DNA of 64,000 nucleotides, from contig NZ_CP041151.1 in the NCBI RefSeq assembly GCF_006494715.1, forward strand, positions 2,728,001-2,792,000, read 5' to 3'. Under the pieces are notes generated by a model. The model saw nothing but the letters and a program-made list of their open reading frames with translations, did no database searches and was not told the DNA's origin. Positions within the stretch are counted from its first letter, which is position 1; every line of letters begins with the position of its first letter. The translations under genes were made by a program, and so were the position numbers. This document shows positions 19,028 to 27,868 of this stretch, one piece after another. This DNA comes from Shewanella sp. SNU WT4. Its GTDB lineage: Bacteria; Pseudomonadota; Gammaproteobacteria; Enterobacterales; Shewanellaceae.

Positions 19028-22000
19028 TTTCTAAGCTGCCTGTGCGGCAGTGAACTAAGCTGCCGCCATACCGCGCCTTAGCCGTGTTTTCTAAGCTGCC
19101 TGTGCGGCAGTGAACGCGCATCACTAAAGCTATGCATCCGGCTGGTATTTCTAAGCTGCCTGTGCGGCAGTGAACACCATTGTTAATGACCCGGCTGATT
19201 TTCTATTTTTCTAAGCTGCCTGTGCGGCAGTGAACGGCGACATGGCCGCTTTAATCTCAGGGCTGGCTTTCTAAGCTGCCTGTGCGGCAGTGAACATGCG
19301 CAATCGCGGCGTTCGTTATGACTATACTTTCTAAGCTGCCTGTGCGGCAGTGAACAGCAATGAAGCGACCATGCTCGGCCATCTTAATTTCTAAGCTGCC
19401 TGTGCGGCAGTGAACTTGATTTAACAAACCTGATGACACTTCCTCGCTTTCTAAGCTGCCTGTGCGGCAGTGAACGACGAGGAGAGGCGCACCAAGGCGA
19501 GACTTCATTTCTAAGCTGCCTGTGCGGCAGTGAACTGCCGGCGCGTTCAATCATTCACGTTGGCAATTTTCTAAGCTGCCTGTGCGGCAGTGAACTCCTC
19601 TGCAATCGTCATAGCGGCCCCACAAATTTTCTAAGCTGCCTGTGCGGCAGTGAACAGAATTTCCACGGCCTTTTGCAACTCTCGACATTTCTAAGCTGCC
19701 TGTGCGGCAGTGAACTCGCCTTCTTCGCGATCATCGCCATAATCACATTTCTAAGCTGCCTGTGCGGCAGTGAACATTTTTTAGCAATCCATTCTCCAAA
19801 TCTACGCTTTCTAAGCTGCCTGTGCGGCAGTGAACCGTTATATACTGATTTCAGTTAACAACAATCATTTCTAAGCTGCCTGTGCGGCAGTGAACTTTGA
19901 ATATGTGTCATCAGTGGCACTTAGCGATTTCTAAGCTGCCTGTGCGGCAGTGAACACAATAAAAAAAGGAAGAACAGTGGCTGCATTTTTCTAAGCTGCC
20001 TGTGCGGCAGTGAACGGTTCTTAGGGAGGCGAAGCTTCCCTGAGCAATTTCTAAGCTGCCTGTGCGGCAGTGAACATGCTTGCGCTGAAATAGCCCAGCG
20101 TTACATTTTTCTAAGCTGCCTGTGCGGCAGTGAACCGAAAATCCATTGGGGCTTAGTTAAATATGGCTTTCTAAGCTGCCTGTGCGGCAGTGAACATACC
20201 AGCTCACGAATAAAGCCTCTTTCTTGATTTCTAAGCTGCCTGTGCGGCAGTGAACGGGTGTTTGCTGGCTTCCGCAATAGTGTCAGCTTTCTAAGCTGCC
20301 TGTGCGGCAGTGAACTTTAAATCAGCAAAATTAACATTGTTTGGGATTTTCTAAGCTGCCTGTGCGGCAGTGAACTCTGAGAGCTTTAGCGGCGATTTTC
20401 AGCTCATTTTCTAAGCTGCCTGTGCGGCAGTGAACACTCACTCAGCTCGATAGTTTCAGCCTTGCTTTTTCTAAGCTGCCTGTGCGGCAGTGAACATCGA
20501 CAGTTGAAGTAACATGCTGGAATCGCATTTCTAAGCTGCCTGTGCGGCAGTGAACTCAAACCTTGAAATGGCCGCCGCTGAAATCCATTTCTAAGCTGCC
20601 TGTGCGGCAGTGAACGTTTCCGCTGTAGATTATTTCCATTTCGATACTTTCTAAGCTGCCTGTGCGGCAGTGAACTTTTGTCTTTGGCACACAATTACAA
20701 TGTAGTATTTCTAAGCTGCCTGTGCGGCAGTGAACCTTAACTGGATCTTGCCCCCGTCCTGCTCCAATTTCTAAGCTGCCTGTGCGGCAGTGAACGCACC
20801 ATTACCGCGCGGATCCACAGTCCAGGTTTTCTAAGCTGCCTGTGCGGCAGTGAACATATAGACGTCACAGTGTACGCCACAGCAAACTTTCTAAGCTGCC
20901 TGTGCGGCAGTGAACTTCTTCTGTAACCAAGGCGGAGTTGTGTTCTTTTTCTAAGCTGCCTGTGCGGCAGTGAACAAAAGTTCGCACCACGCGCCAATCC
21001 CGCCGACTTTCTAAGCTGCCTGTGCGGCAGTGAACGTCATTTGAATTTATGTACGGTCGCAATGGTTTTTCTAAGCTGCCTGTGCGGCAGTGAACAGCGG
21101 GAGGGCTCCCGCGACAGCGAGCTTCTATTTCTAAGCTGCCTGTGCGGCAGTGAACCAGCGATTAAAAACCGAATCATTCGAACAGAGTTTCTAAGCTGCC
21201 TGTGCGGCAGTGAACAAGATAAGTTAAATCCATCTATATGTGATATATTTCTAAGCTGCCTGTGCGGCAGTGAACTTATATCGCCAGCCTTCATTCTTGT
21301 CGTCTTTTTTCTAAGCTGCCTGTGCGGCAGTGAACTGAGTTGTCACTTCCCCAACGCTAATTAGAAATTTCTAAGCTGCCTGTGCGGCAGTGAACTAAAA
21401 AATCATCGTGAGATTTATCGGCAGGAATTTCTAAGCTGCCTGTGCGGCAGTGAACGTGTACAGATTCGCAGTTGTTTGAGCTTTAAATTTCTAAGCTGCC
21501 TGTGCGGCAGTGAACACTAGATTGATTATGTTACATAATCAAATGGATTTCTAAGCTGCCTGTGCGGCAGTGAACTGTTTGGGTTGTTACTGGAAAATTA
21601 GGTTCTGTTTCTAAGCTGCCTGTGCGGCAGTGAACATCAGGCAATTATCACTTGCGAAATTCACCATTTTCTAAGCTGCCTGTGCGGCAGTGAACCCAAG
21701 AATAAGCAATATATTCAATGCAAAATTTTTCTAAGCTGCCTGTGCGGCAGTGAACTATCTATTAGTCTATGCTAAGCGTGACAGCGTTTTCTAAGCTGCC
21801 TGTGCGGCAGTGAACACCTTTTAAGGGCTTTTCAATTCGCCCTTTGGTTTCTAAGCTGCCTGTGCGGCAGTGAACCTCTGAATCTTGCCCGACTTGCGGT
21901 TGCGAATTTTCTAAGCTGCCTGTGCGGCAGTGAACGGGAGCTTATGTATGACCTTACAGTACTCAATTTTCTAAGCTGCCTGTGCGGCAGTGAACATGCC

Positions 22001-23435
22001 CTGCTCGACTATTGCAGATGGGAGTTTTTTCTAAGCTGCCTGTGCGGCAGTGAACCACAGGAACGTATCAACGCTGCCGAGGCGCTCTTTCTAAGCTGCC
22101 TGTGCGGCAGTGAACCGAATGGTTATTGAAATGCAAAGCGCCAGCAATTTCTAAGCTGCCTGTGCGGCAGTGAACTTCAAAAAATGATGGCTAACGATCC
22201 GATATTTTTTCTAAGCTGCCTGTGCGGCAGTGAACTCATACGATGCCCTAAGCGATCACTCGCGCATTTTCTAAGCTGCCTGTGCGGCAGTGAACACTCC
22301 AATATCATGTAATAGCTGTTCGAAAAGTTTCTAAGCTGCCTGTGCGGCAGTGAACCCAAAGAGAAAGCCCAGGCATTAGAGTCCCTGTTTCTAAGCTGCC
22401 TGTGCGGCAGTGAACTTTTTTTGAAAGCCCCTAGCTCTTAATCTTGCTTTCTAAGCTGCCTGTGCGGCAGTGAACTCACGGATGGATTGTTGAGCTTGGC
22501 CATCAAATTTCTAAGCTGCCTGTGCGGCAGTGAACCAAACAGATCGCTACCGTCGTGGCGATAGTGTTTTCTAAGCTGCCTGTGCGGCAGTGAACCTTAT
22601 GCACGTCCTTGGACTTAGCTGTTGTGGTTTCTAAGCTGCCTGTGCGGCAGTGAACACGCGAGTACCAGCATTGAGTTTGATATCGGTTTTCTAAGCTGCC
22701 TGTGCGGCAGTGAACGCATACGAAGGCATTACCCATTGCGGGCCATTTTTCTAAGCTGCCTGTGCGGCAGTGAACGTAGTCGAGATGTTGACGGGCGTTT
22801 ATGGCTATTTCTAAGCTGCCTGTGCGGCAGTGAACACTTATCCCCGTAGGCCGTAACCACTTGTTTATTTCTAAGCTGCCTGTGCGGCAGTGAACTGAGT
22901 CAGAACAATATAATATTTTGTGGATTATTTCTAAGCTGCCTGTGCGGCAGTGAACGCTGGGTTTATCATGCATCTCACCGACTCAACTTTCTAAGCTGCC
23001 TGTGCGGCAGTGAACGTTTTTAAGCAGTACATCATCCAGTTCGTGAATTTCTAAGCTGCCTGTGCGGCAGTGAACAGCCATACCAGAGGCAACCTTGCGG
23101 AACTCTTTTTCTAAGCTGCCTGTGCGGCAGTGAACTTTAGCGCCAATCAATTGCTGCTTAACTTCATTTTCTAAGCTGCCTGTGCGGCAGTGAACAAGCA
23201 TTGCGATTAATCGCTGTTTGGGCTCAATTTCTAAGCTGCCTGTGCGGCAGTGAACTTCCAATCCGATGACGCGAAAATATTTTTAGTTTTCTAAGCTGCC
23301 TGTGCGGCAGTGAACGCTAACATTGCCGAAGCTTCAGCTTGCAAAGCTTTCTAAGCTGCCTGTGCGGCAGTGAACCTTTGTTGATGTTATTACATGGCAC
23401 CCGTATCTTTCTAAGCTGCCTGTGCGGCAGTGAAC

Positions 23436-23589
23436 AATAGAATAAACTAATAAAAATAAGCTGCAACAGGCTGTTAGGGTAAAAATCATCTTTTTACCTT
23501 GTTAAAACTCACCTATTGCAACCACTTGTATTTAAAGCACATTTTTAAAGAGCAAAAATAATGGGTAAAAACTTCCATTTTCGTTCAAT
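23436..23589 (-). promoter_or_regulatory. CRISPR leader
   Basis: AT-rich, non-coding 154 bp between csy4 and the first repeat, where the array promoter and spacer-integration signals must lie. Seen inside: a perfect 8-bp inverted repeat GGTAAAAA / TTTTTACC (23478-23498), a short AACAG-G-CTGTT palindrome (23465-23475), and at 23519-23531 a minus-strand match to 7 of the 9 fixed positions of the IHF consensus. I-F leaders are known to use IHF; this particular site is only a candidate. Confidence 0.8.
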
Positions 23590-24228
23590 TTAAAAGTGCG
23601 GTACGGTAGCCAATACTGACTGTCCATGCGTTTTGCTGCTCAAACCATAGCAATCAAAGCTACCATCTTGCGATGTACTTTGCTGCTCCATCTGAATAAA
23701 AAGCGGGAACTTGCTGTTTTTTTCAGGTGAACGTTGCTTAGTTTGCTGGCTATGCAAGTAAATAAACGGCAAAGAGCACAATGCTGTCGGTTTGCTTTGT
23801 TGCAAAGCCGCCAAGCATTCCGCCAGCGGTTTGTCGGATTTTGCTGCCCATAGTGCGGCTTTTTGCTGCATATCCCGCTCTATTCGTTCGGGTGATTTCA
23901 CCTGCTGGCGTACAAAGCTTACGTAAGTTACATCGCTTGGTACGGGTTTGATCCCTTTGATGTGCACATAGTCTTCTAACCGAGTTAACCAGCGGTGGAT
24001 ATCCAACTTTTCCAGTGTCGCTGGCTCTTTTGCAAAGAGACGCAACTTACTGCCAAGCGGGAATTGCGCTTGACGATAATCAGGAAAACCGACCGCAACC
24101 AGAGATTGGTTGCTCGCCACTTTGTGCTCCACCAAAGCAATATGAACCTGTTGAAAGACGTTTTGCCATATGTAGCCAAGGTTAACTTCTTGATCTGGCA
24201 AGAGTTGAAGCTCAATATAAAAATTCAT
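23590..24228 (-). CDS. csy4: Type I-F CRISPR endoribonuclease Cas6f/Csy4
   Basis: 212 residues, slightly longer than the Pseudomonas aeruginosa protein (187). It cuts the crRNA precursor at the 3' base of the repeat hairpin and stays bound. H29 in QQVHIAL matches the catalytic His29. S160 in LHSQQTKQ aligns with the active-site Ser segment. The Arg/Lys-rich helix near 107-120 is the hairpin-binding element, and the C-terminal FDCYGLS motif is present. Base composition is higher in GC than in csy3-csy1. Nine bases separate it from csy3. Confidence 0.95.
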   Translation of the reverse strand: MNFYIELQLLPDQEVNLGYIWQNVFQQVHIALVEHKVASNQSLVAVGFPDYRQAQFPLGSKLRLFAKEPATLEKLDIHRWLTRLEDYVHIKGIKPVPSDVTYVSFVRQQVKSPERIERDMQQKAALWAAKSDKPLAECLAALQQSKPTALCSLPFIYLHSQQTKQRSPEKNSKFPLFIQMEQQSTSQDGSFDCYGLSSKTHGQSVLATVPHF

Positions 24229-24237
24229 AGTGGCTCC

Positions 24238-25275
24238 TTAATTGTCTGCGTCGCCATCGCCTGCACTTTCACCAAATACACCGCCGCGGATTAACATTGC
24301 TGCTACAAAGTGCTTATTATCTGTCACCAGTTGAACACTATCGTCAGCTTCGTTCAACCACGCTAACAATAAGGTTTTGAAGTCATTACGACTCGAACGA
24401 TATGCAACACCACGTTGTGTAACTGTCCCATACGCTTCAACTGCGATAGGGCTAGTTGCATTTGGATACCAGTCGTCAATAGTTCTAAGTGCGTTGCCTA
24501 TTTTCTCGCAGTGCATTGCTGCTTGGCCATTTAAGTTGAACAAATGTCGACTTTTAGAACCTTTGGGTGAATTCAAAACCATTTCTTGAGAAGGCCAAAC
24601 TCGTTGCTGATCACCTAATTGAACAAATGCATTTATTTTTAGTAATATATTTTCAGCGCCGCCCAAACCTTGGTGAATTAGATTGGCTAACGTCTCTAGC
24701 TCAGGGTTATCACTGGTTGTTTGATGTAATGAGAAGTCATAAGCGTTAAATACAAGCGGCTTATCAAGGCTTGAATGGGAAACAATTATTTTAGCCCCCA
24801 AAGCACCTACACGATTACGCCATAAAAATCGACCATTAGCGATGTTATAAGCATAACGGTTTGCCAATTCACCTAACCCTGTTTCTACATAAGCAGAAAT
24901 CTTTTCTCTGTATCTAGCTTCAAAATTTGTATCGTTACAAACCGATGGTTTCGCGAGCCCGGCTATAACACGTAAACTAAAACTGACCTTTAACGTATCA
25001 TGATTGTGATGCAACGCGGCATCATCTCCCCACGATAGATTTGCTTCTGTTATTTGTTTTTGTAATTCTTCTTCATCATTTAGCACTTCCTGACTAAAGT
25101 TACTTTTGACCGCTCGATTACGGCGCTCAAAAAGCTTTATCGGAGCCCACTTTTTGTCATCACCCGTGTCACACCAACACCCAGAAAACATCAAGGCATC
25201 AGAGGGTTCTAATTTACGATCAAAAGCTAAAACGCTGGGTACATTTGAAATTGTCATTTTTGTATTCCTTACCAA
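24238..25275 (-). CDS. csy3: Type I-F Csy complex backbone subunit Cas7f/Csy3
   Basis: 345 residues, usual length. Six copies normally form the helical backbone that holds the crRNA spacer. Family features include the opening VPSVLAFDRKLEPSDALMFSG, GRFLWRNRVGA in the middle, and AVEAYGTVTQRGVAYR towards the end. It overlaps the csy2 stop region by seven bases. The coding region is AT-rich except for its last 60 bp, which resemble csy4. Confidence 0.95.
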   Translation of the reverse strand: MVRNTKMTISNVPSVLAFDRKLEPSDALMFSGCWCDTGDDKKWAPIKLFERRNRAVKSNFSQEVLNDEEELQKQITEANLSWGDDAALHHNHDTLKVSFSLRVIAGLAKPSVCNDTNFEARYREKISAYVETGLGELANRYAYNIANGRFLWRNRVGALGAKIIVSHSSLDKPLVFNAYDFSLHQTTSDNPELETLANLIHQGLGGAENILLKINAFVQLGDQQRVWPSQEMVLNSPKGSKSRHLFNLNGQAAMHCEKIGNALRTIDDWYPNATSPIAVEAYGTVTQRGVAYRSSRNDFKTLLLAWLNEADDSVQLVTDNKHFVAAMLIRGGVFGESAGDGDADN

Positions 25276-26333
25276 TTATTTAGTGCATCTTCAAAATTAA
25301 GAGTTTGTATTACTTCATTAGTTTGAGTTGAATCAGAAGCTTGATTATCAGGCTCAACTGCGTTTGAACCTTGCCAACAAAGATACCACTGCCCATCATG
25401 GTGATACCTCCACATAGCAGAATTTATTGAGGTTAGAGAATGTAGCCCCTTCCATTCGCCGACTGAATGAATAGCTTCAACAAAACAGCTTGACGTAGTG
25501 TTATCTCGCGTATTTGCAACTTTCCCAGCTTCATAAACTTGGCTAATTGCCTTATAGCCTGTCATTAATGGAACTAAATAACCATTTTTTGGTTTAGGCT
25601 GATAATTCCAGTCTGCATCAGTCTCCATAGCTGGTTCGGTTTGACCTTCAGCCAGCTTTGGTACCGCTTTACTTTTTAATGCGCAAAAATCTAACCAAGC
25701 ATCAAACAAAGCGGGTTGAACGTCTTCTGAATAATCGTTAGTAGCTAACAAGTTTTGATAGTACTCTTCTAAATCAGCACTACGATCAAGCAATACAAAA
25801 CCTGGCATAGCTAGTCGTTTAATTTTTTTTAGCATCATGGCTTGTTGTTCGCTTGTACTTGCCGACAACAATTTAGCCTGCTTGATATTCAAAATAGAAC
25901 CACCAGCTAAACGCAGCTGGTAACAATAATCTACAACTGTTCGTTCGAATTGCTTGATCAGCTCGTCTGTCAGTAATAACTGCTTATCTAATTCAATTAC
26001 CAGACTGACGGTTAGGTTCATTTTTCCTTCTTCGATTACAGGTACTTTCTTACCATTTTTGTTTTTTCCAAGAACTGGCGGGTTACGACTTTGAATAAAC
26101 TCAAAGTCTGCGTATTGCTTGGGTTGATAAACTTTATTTTGATACGTGTTTGATATCGCTACACAACCGCTTAGAGCGGTATCATATTCGCCACCAAACT
26201 GCTGTGAAATTTTCCTGCTTAACGCATGCGTAAAACCTAAAAATCCAGTTATTGCTGGAAAGCCCCATGTAAATCCCGCGATAGAATTAGCATTCTGTAC
26301 TTCAATATGGCTTAACACCAAATATTGGCTCAT
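25269..26333 (-). CDS. csy2: Type I-F Csy complex subunit Cas5f/Csy2
   Basis: 354 residues. Csy2 pairs with Csy1 at the 5' handle of the crRNA. Characteristic are the opening YLVLSHIEVQNANSIAGFTWGFPAITGF, the FTHAL segment and the C-terminal SVGEWKGLHSLTSI-WRYHHDGQWYLC region. The start overlaps the csy1 stop by four bases. AT-rich like csy1 and csy3. Confidence 0.95.
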   Translation of the reverse strand: MSQYLVLSHIEVQNANSIAGFTWGFPAITGFLGFTHALSRKISQQFGGEYDTALSGCVAISNTYQNKVYQPKQYADFEFIQSRNPPVLGKNKNGKKVPVIEEGKMNLTVSLVIELDKQLLLTDELIKQFERTVVDYCYQLRLAGGSILNIKQAKLLSASTSEQQAMMLKKIKRLAMPGFVLLDRSADLEEYYQNLLATNDYSEDVQPALFDAWLDFCALKSKAVPKLAEGQTEPAMETDADWNYQPKPKNGYLVPLMTGYKAISQVYEAGKVANTRDNTTSSCFVEAIHSVGEWKGLHSLTSINSAMWRYHHDGQWYLCWQGSNAVEPDNQASDSTQTNEVIQTLNFEDALNNW

Positions 26334-27868
26334 AGTTCAACCTCCTTTATTGCGAAAAATTCCTTGAGGTCAAGCAAAAAGCAATCAGCCCACAATGCTG
26401 CCTGAATGGGTGTAAGCTTTAGTTGCTTATTTTTGTTGAGCTGTTGATTCAGCCAACGGCCAAAATCTTGACTAATTTTATTTTGCCAATCGTTATTTTT
26501 TTTGAGGTCTAAAGCAGCTTCATCATCACGCCAAGGTTCAAACAAAACTTGATACTCTATGTCTAATTTACTAGTTAGCGTCCAACCGATGTCTGATTCA
26601 GAATTATTAACTGCCTCAATAAAGTTGAAGAATTGACCATTAATTGCACTCAGCTTTGCTAAAATTGCGGCATTTCGTTTGGGTTCACTCACACTCAGCT
26701 CTTTGTTTTTAAGTAAGAGTAAGTAGCTAGATAATTCACTTATTTCATCCCATAACTCATAGGCGAGTGACCTAGAAAATATCGATTGGTGTTCCGAATA
26801 GGAAGGTAGCTTTGCATTCCATTGTGGCGGTAATGCAGCCATTAATGAAATACGCCCTCCTCGCTTACCGTTTAACGAAGAAGCATTTGAGTGATTCGAG
26901 CCAGTAACATGCAAACTAGCTTTGTTAGGATAAGTAGCAACTACTTGATCTGAATATTTTTTATTACCCTTCTGTTCAAAGGCCGTTTTGAAAGGTTCAT
27001 CCCAACGCTTCTTGTGCTCTAAATGTAATTCATGAGCCAATGACGATGAGATTAATGGTAGCAATAGGTGATACTCATCATTAGCAATTGGAAAATAAAC
27101 TTGCTTGGATAGAAAATAACTTTGTTTACTAGAACTATCAAACGCCTGTTTAAATTGATTGAGCCAATTATCAATTAAACTTTGATTTTCCGTAAATAAA
27201 CTAAAAAATGAACCATCTCCCTCTTTAATCCTGTCTAGTAAGCTCACACCAGCCACACTCAAATTTAATACATCCGCAACAGGAAGTGACGCAGCATTAG
27301 ATGAAGCTGTATCAATCGCAAGAGATTTAAGTGTGTTAGTAGATAAATATTTGTTATTTATATCTGTCGTAGCATCAAATATACTGGAACTTTTACTACT
27401 TGAATGTGTGAGCTTACCAACATGTGTTGCAAAACTAATATCTTTAGCTTTTTGCGCCCAATTATTCAACCACTCAACAGGTTCGTGATCTTTTGAATTT
27501 TTAATTACAAAGTCAAAAAGCTCTTGTTTTAAATTAATCAATAATGGATCGGTTAGAACTTCACCACTCCATTTTAAAAGATCTTCTAGTTTTTTCCTTT
27601 GAAACTCTAGAGCAGTTTGTTCCTTAGATTTTTTTAGCTTTTTTATCTCTGCTTTTAATGTTTTAACCTTATCTGCTGGCAGCACTTTTTCAAGTTGAAT
27701 AATGACGCACTCAACTATTGCTCCATTGGTAACTTTTCCTTGTTTATTTCTTTTAATCTTCGATTTTAAAAATGCTTCTTCTTTTGAATCTCTGCGTTCT
27801 GCCAAATAAACTATGAATTTATCAGCAAGTGCACTCGAAATGTCTTGCTCACTCAACTCCATATTCAT
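26330..27868 (-). CDS. csy1: Type I-F Csy complex large subunit Cas8f/Csy1
   Basis: 512 residues, about 80 longer than the P. aeruginosa protein (434). Csy1 recognises the CC PAM and recruits Cas2-3. The conserved core YPNKASLHVTGSNHSNASSLN-GKRGG and MAALPPQW are seen near residues 310-350, with the C-terminal helical bundle after that. The extra length is in a Lys/Glu-rich helical N-terminal part (about 30-100). The start overlaps the end of cas2-3 by 20 bases. AT-rich. Confidence 0.93.
   Translation of the reverse strand: MNMELSEQDISSALADKFIVYLAERRDSKEEAFLKSKIKRNKQGKVTNGAIVECVIIQLEKVLPADKVKTLKAEIKKLKKSKEQTALEFQRKKLEDLLKWSGEVLTDPLLINLKQELFDFVIKNSKDHEPVEWLNNWAQKAKDISFATHVGKLTHSSSKSSSIFDATTDINNKYLSTNTLKSLAIDTASSNAASLPVADVLNLSVAGVSLLDRIKEGDGSFFSLFTENQSLIDNWLNQFKQAFDSSSKQSYFLSKQVYFPIANDEYHLLLPLISSSLAHELHLEHKKRWDEPFKTAFEQKGNKKYSDQVVATYPNKASLHVTGSNHSNASSLNGKRGGRISLMAALPPQWNAKLPSYSEHQSIFSRSLAYELWDEISELSSYLLLLKNKELSVSEPKRNAAILAKLSAINGQFFNFIEAVNNSESDIGWTLTSKLDIEYQVLFEPWRDDEAALDLKKNNDWQNKISQDFGRWLNQQLNKNKQLKLTPIQAALWADCFLLDLKEFFAIKEVEL

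Larger units (their letters stand above)
16148..23435 (-). CRISPR. Type I-F CRISPR array, 122 repeats and 121 spacers
   Basis: A 28-bp repeat recurs every 60 bp without a single length change, so all spacers are 32 nt. On the minus strand the repeat begins GTTCACTGCC and ends GCTTAGAAA, with the palindromic core CTGCCGCACAGGCAG expected for the Csy4 (Cas6f) hairpin. The leader is on the right, next to csy4, so spacers at high coordinates are the newest. Repeat variants seen: one base change in the repeats at 16328 and 17048, and a shared change (GCAGCAG) at 17588 and 18248. Eleven spacers occur twice (see the block features), leaving 110 distinct by my reading. Many apparent ORFs across the array are only the repeat in translation. 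Confidence 0.98.

Noticed and set aside
19056..19087. Spacer starting TAAGCTGCC, like the repeat core
   Set aside because: Only nine bases match and the 32-nt length is kept; likely chance rather than a repeat-derived spacer.
16255..23261. Many ORFs of 60-210 codons across the array on both strands
   Set aside because: They translate the CRISPR repeat (for example SLPHRQLRK, VHCRTGSLE, FLSCLCGSE every 20 residues), because the 60-bp period is a multiple of three. They are not genes.
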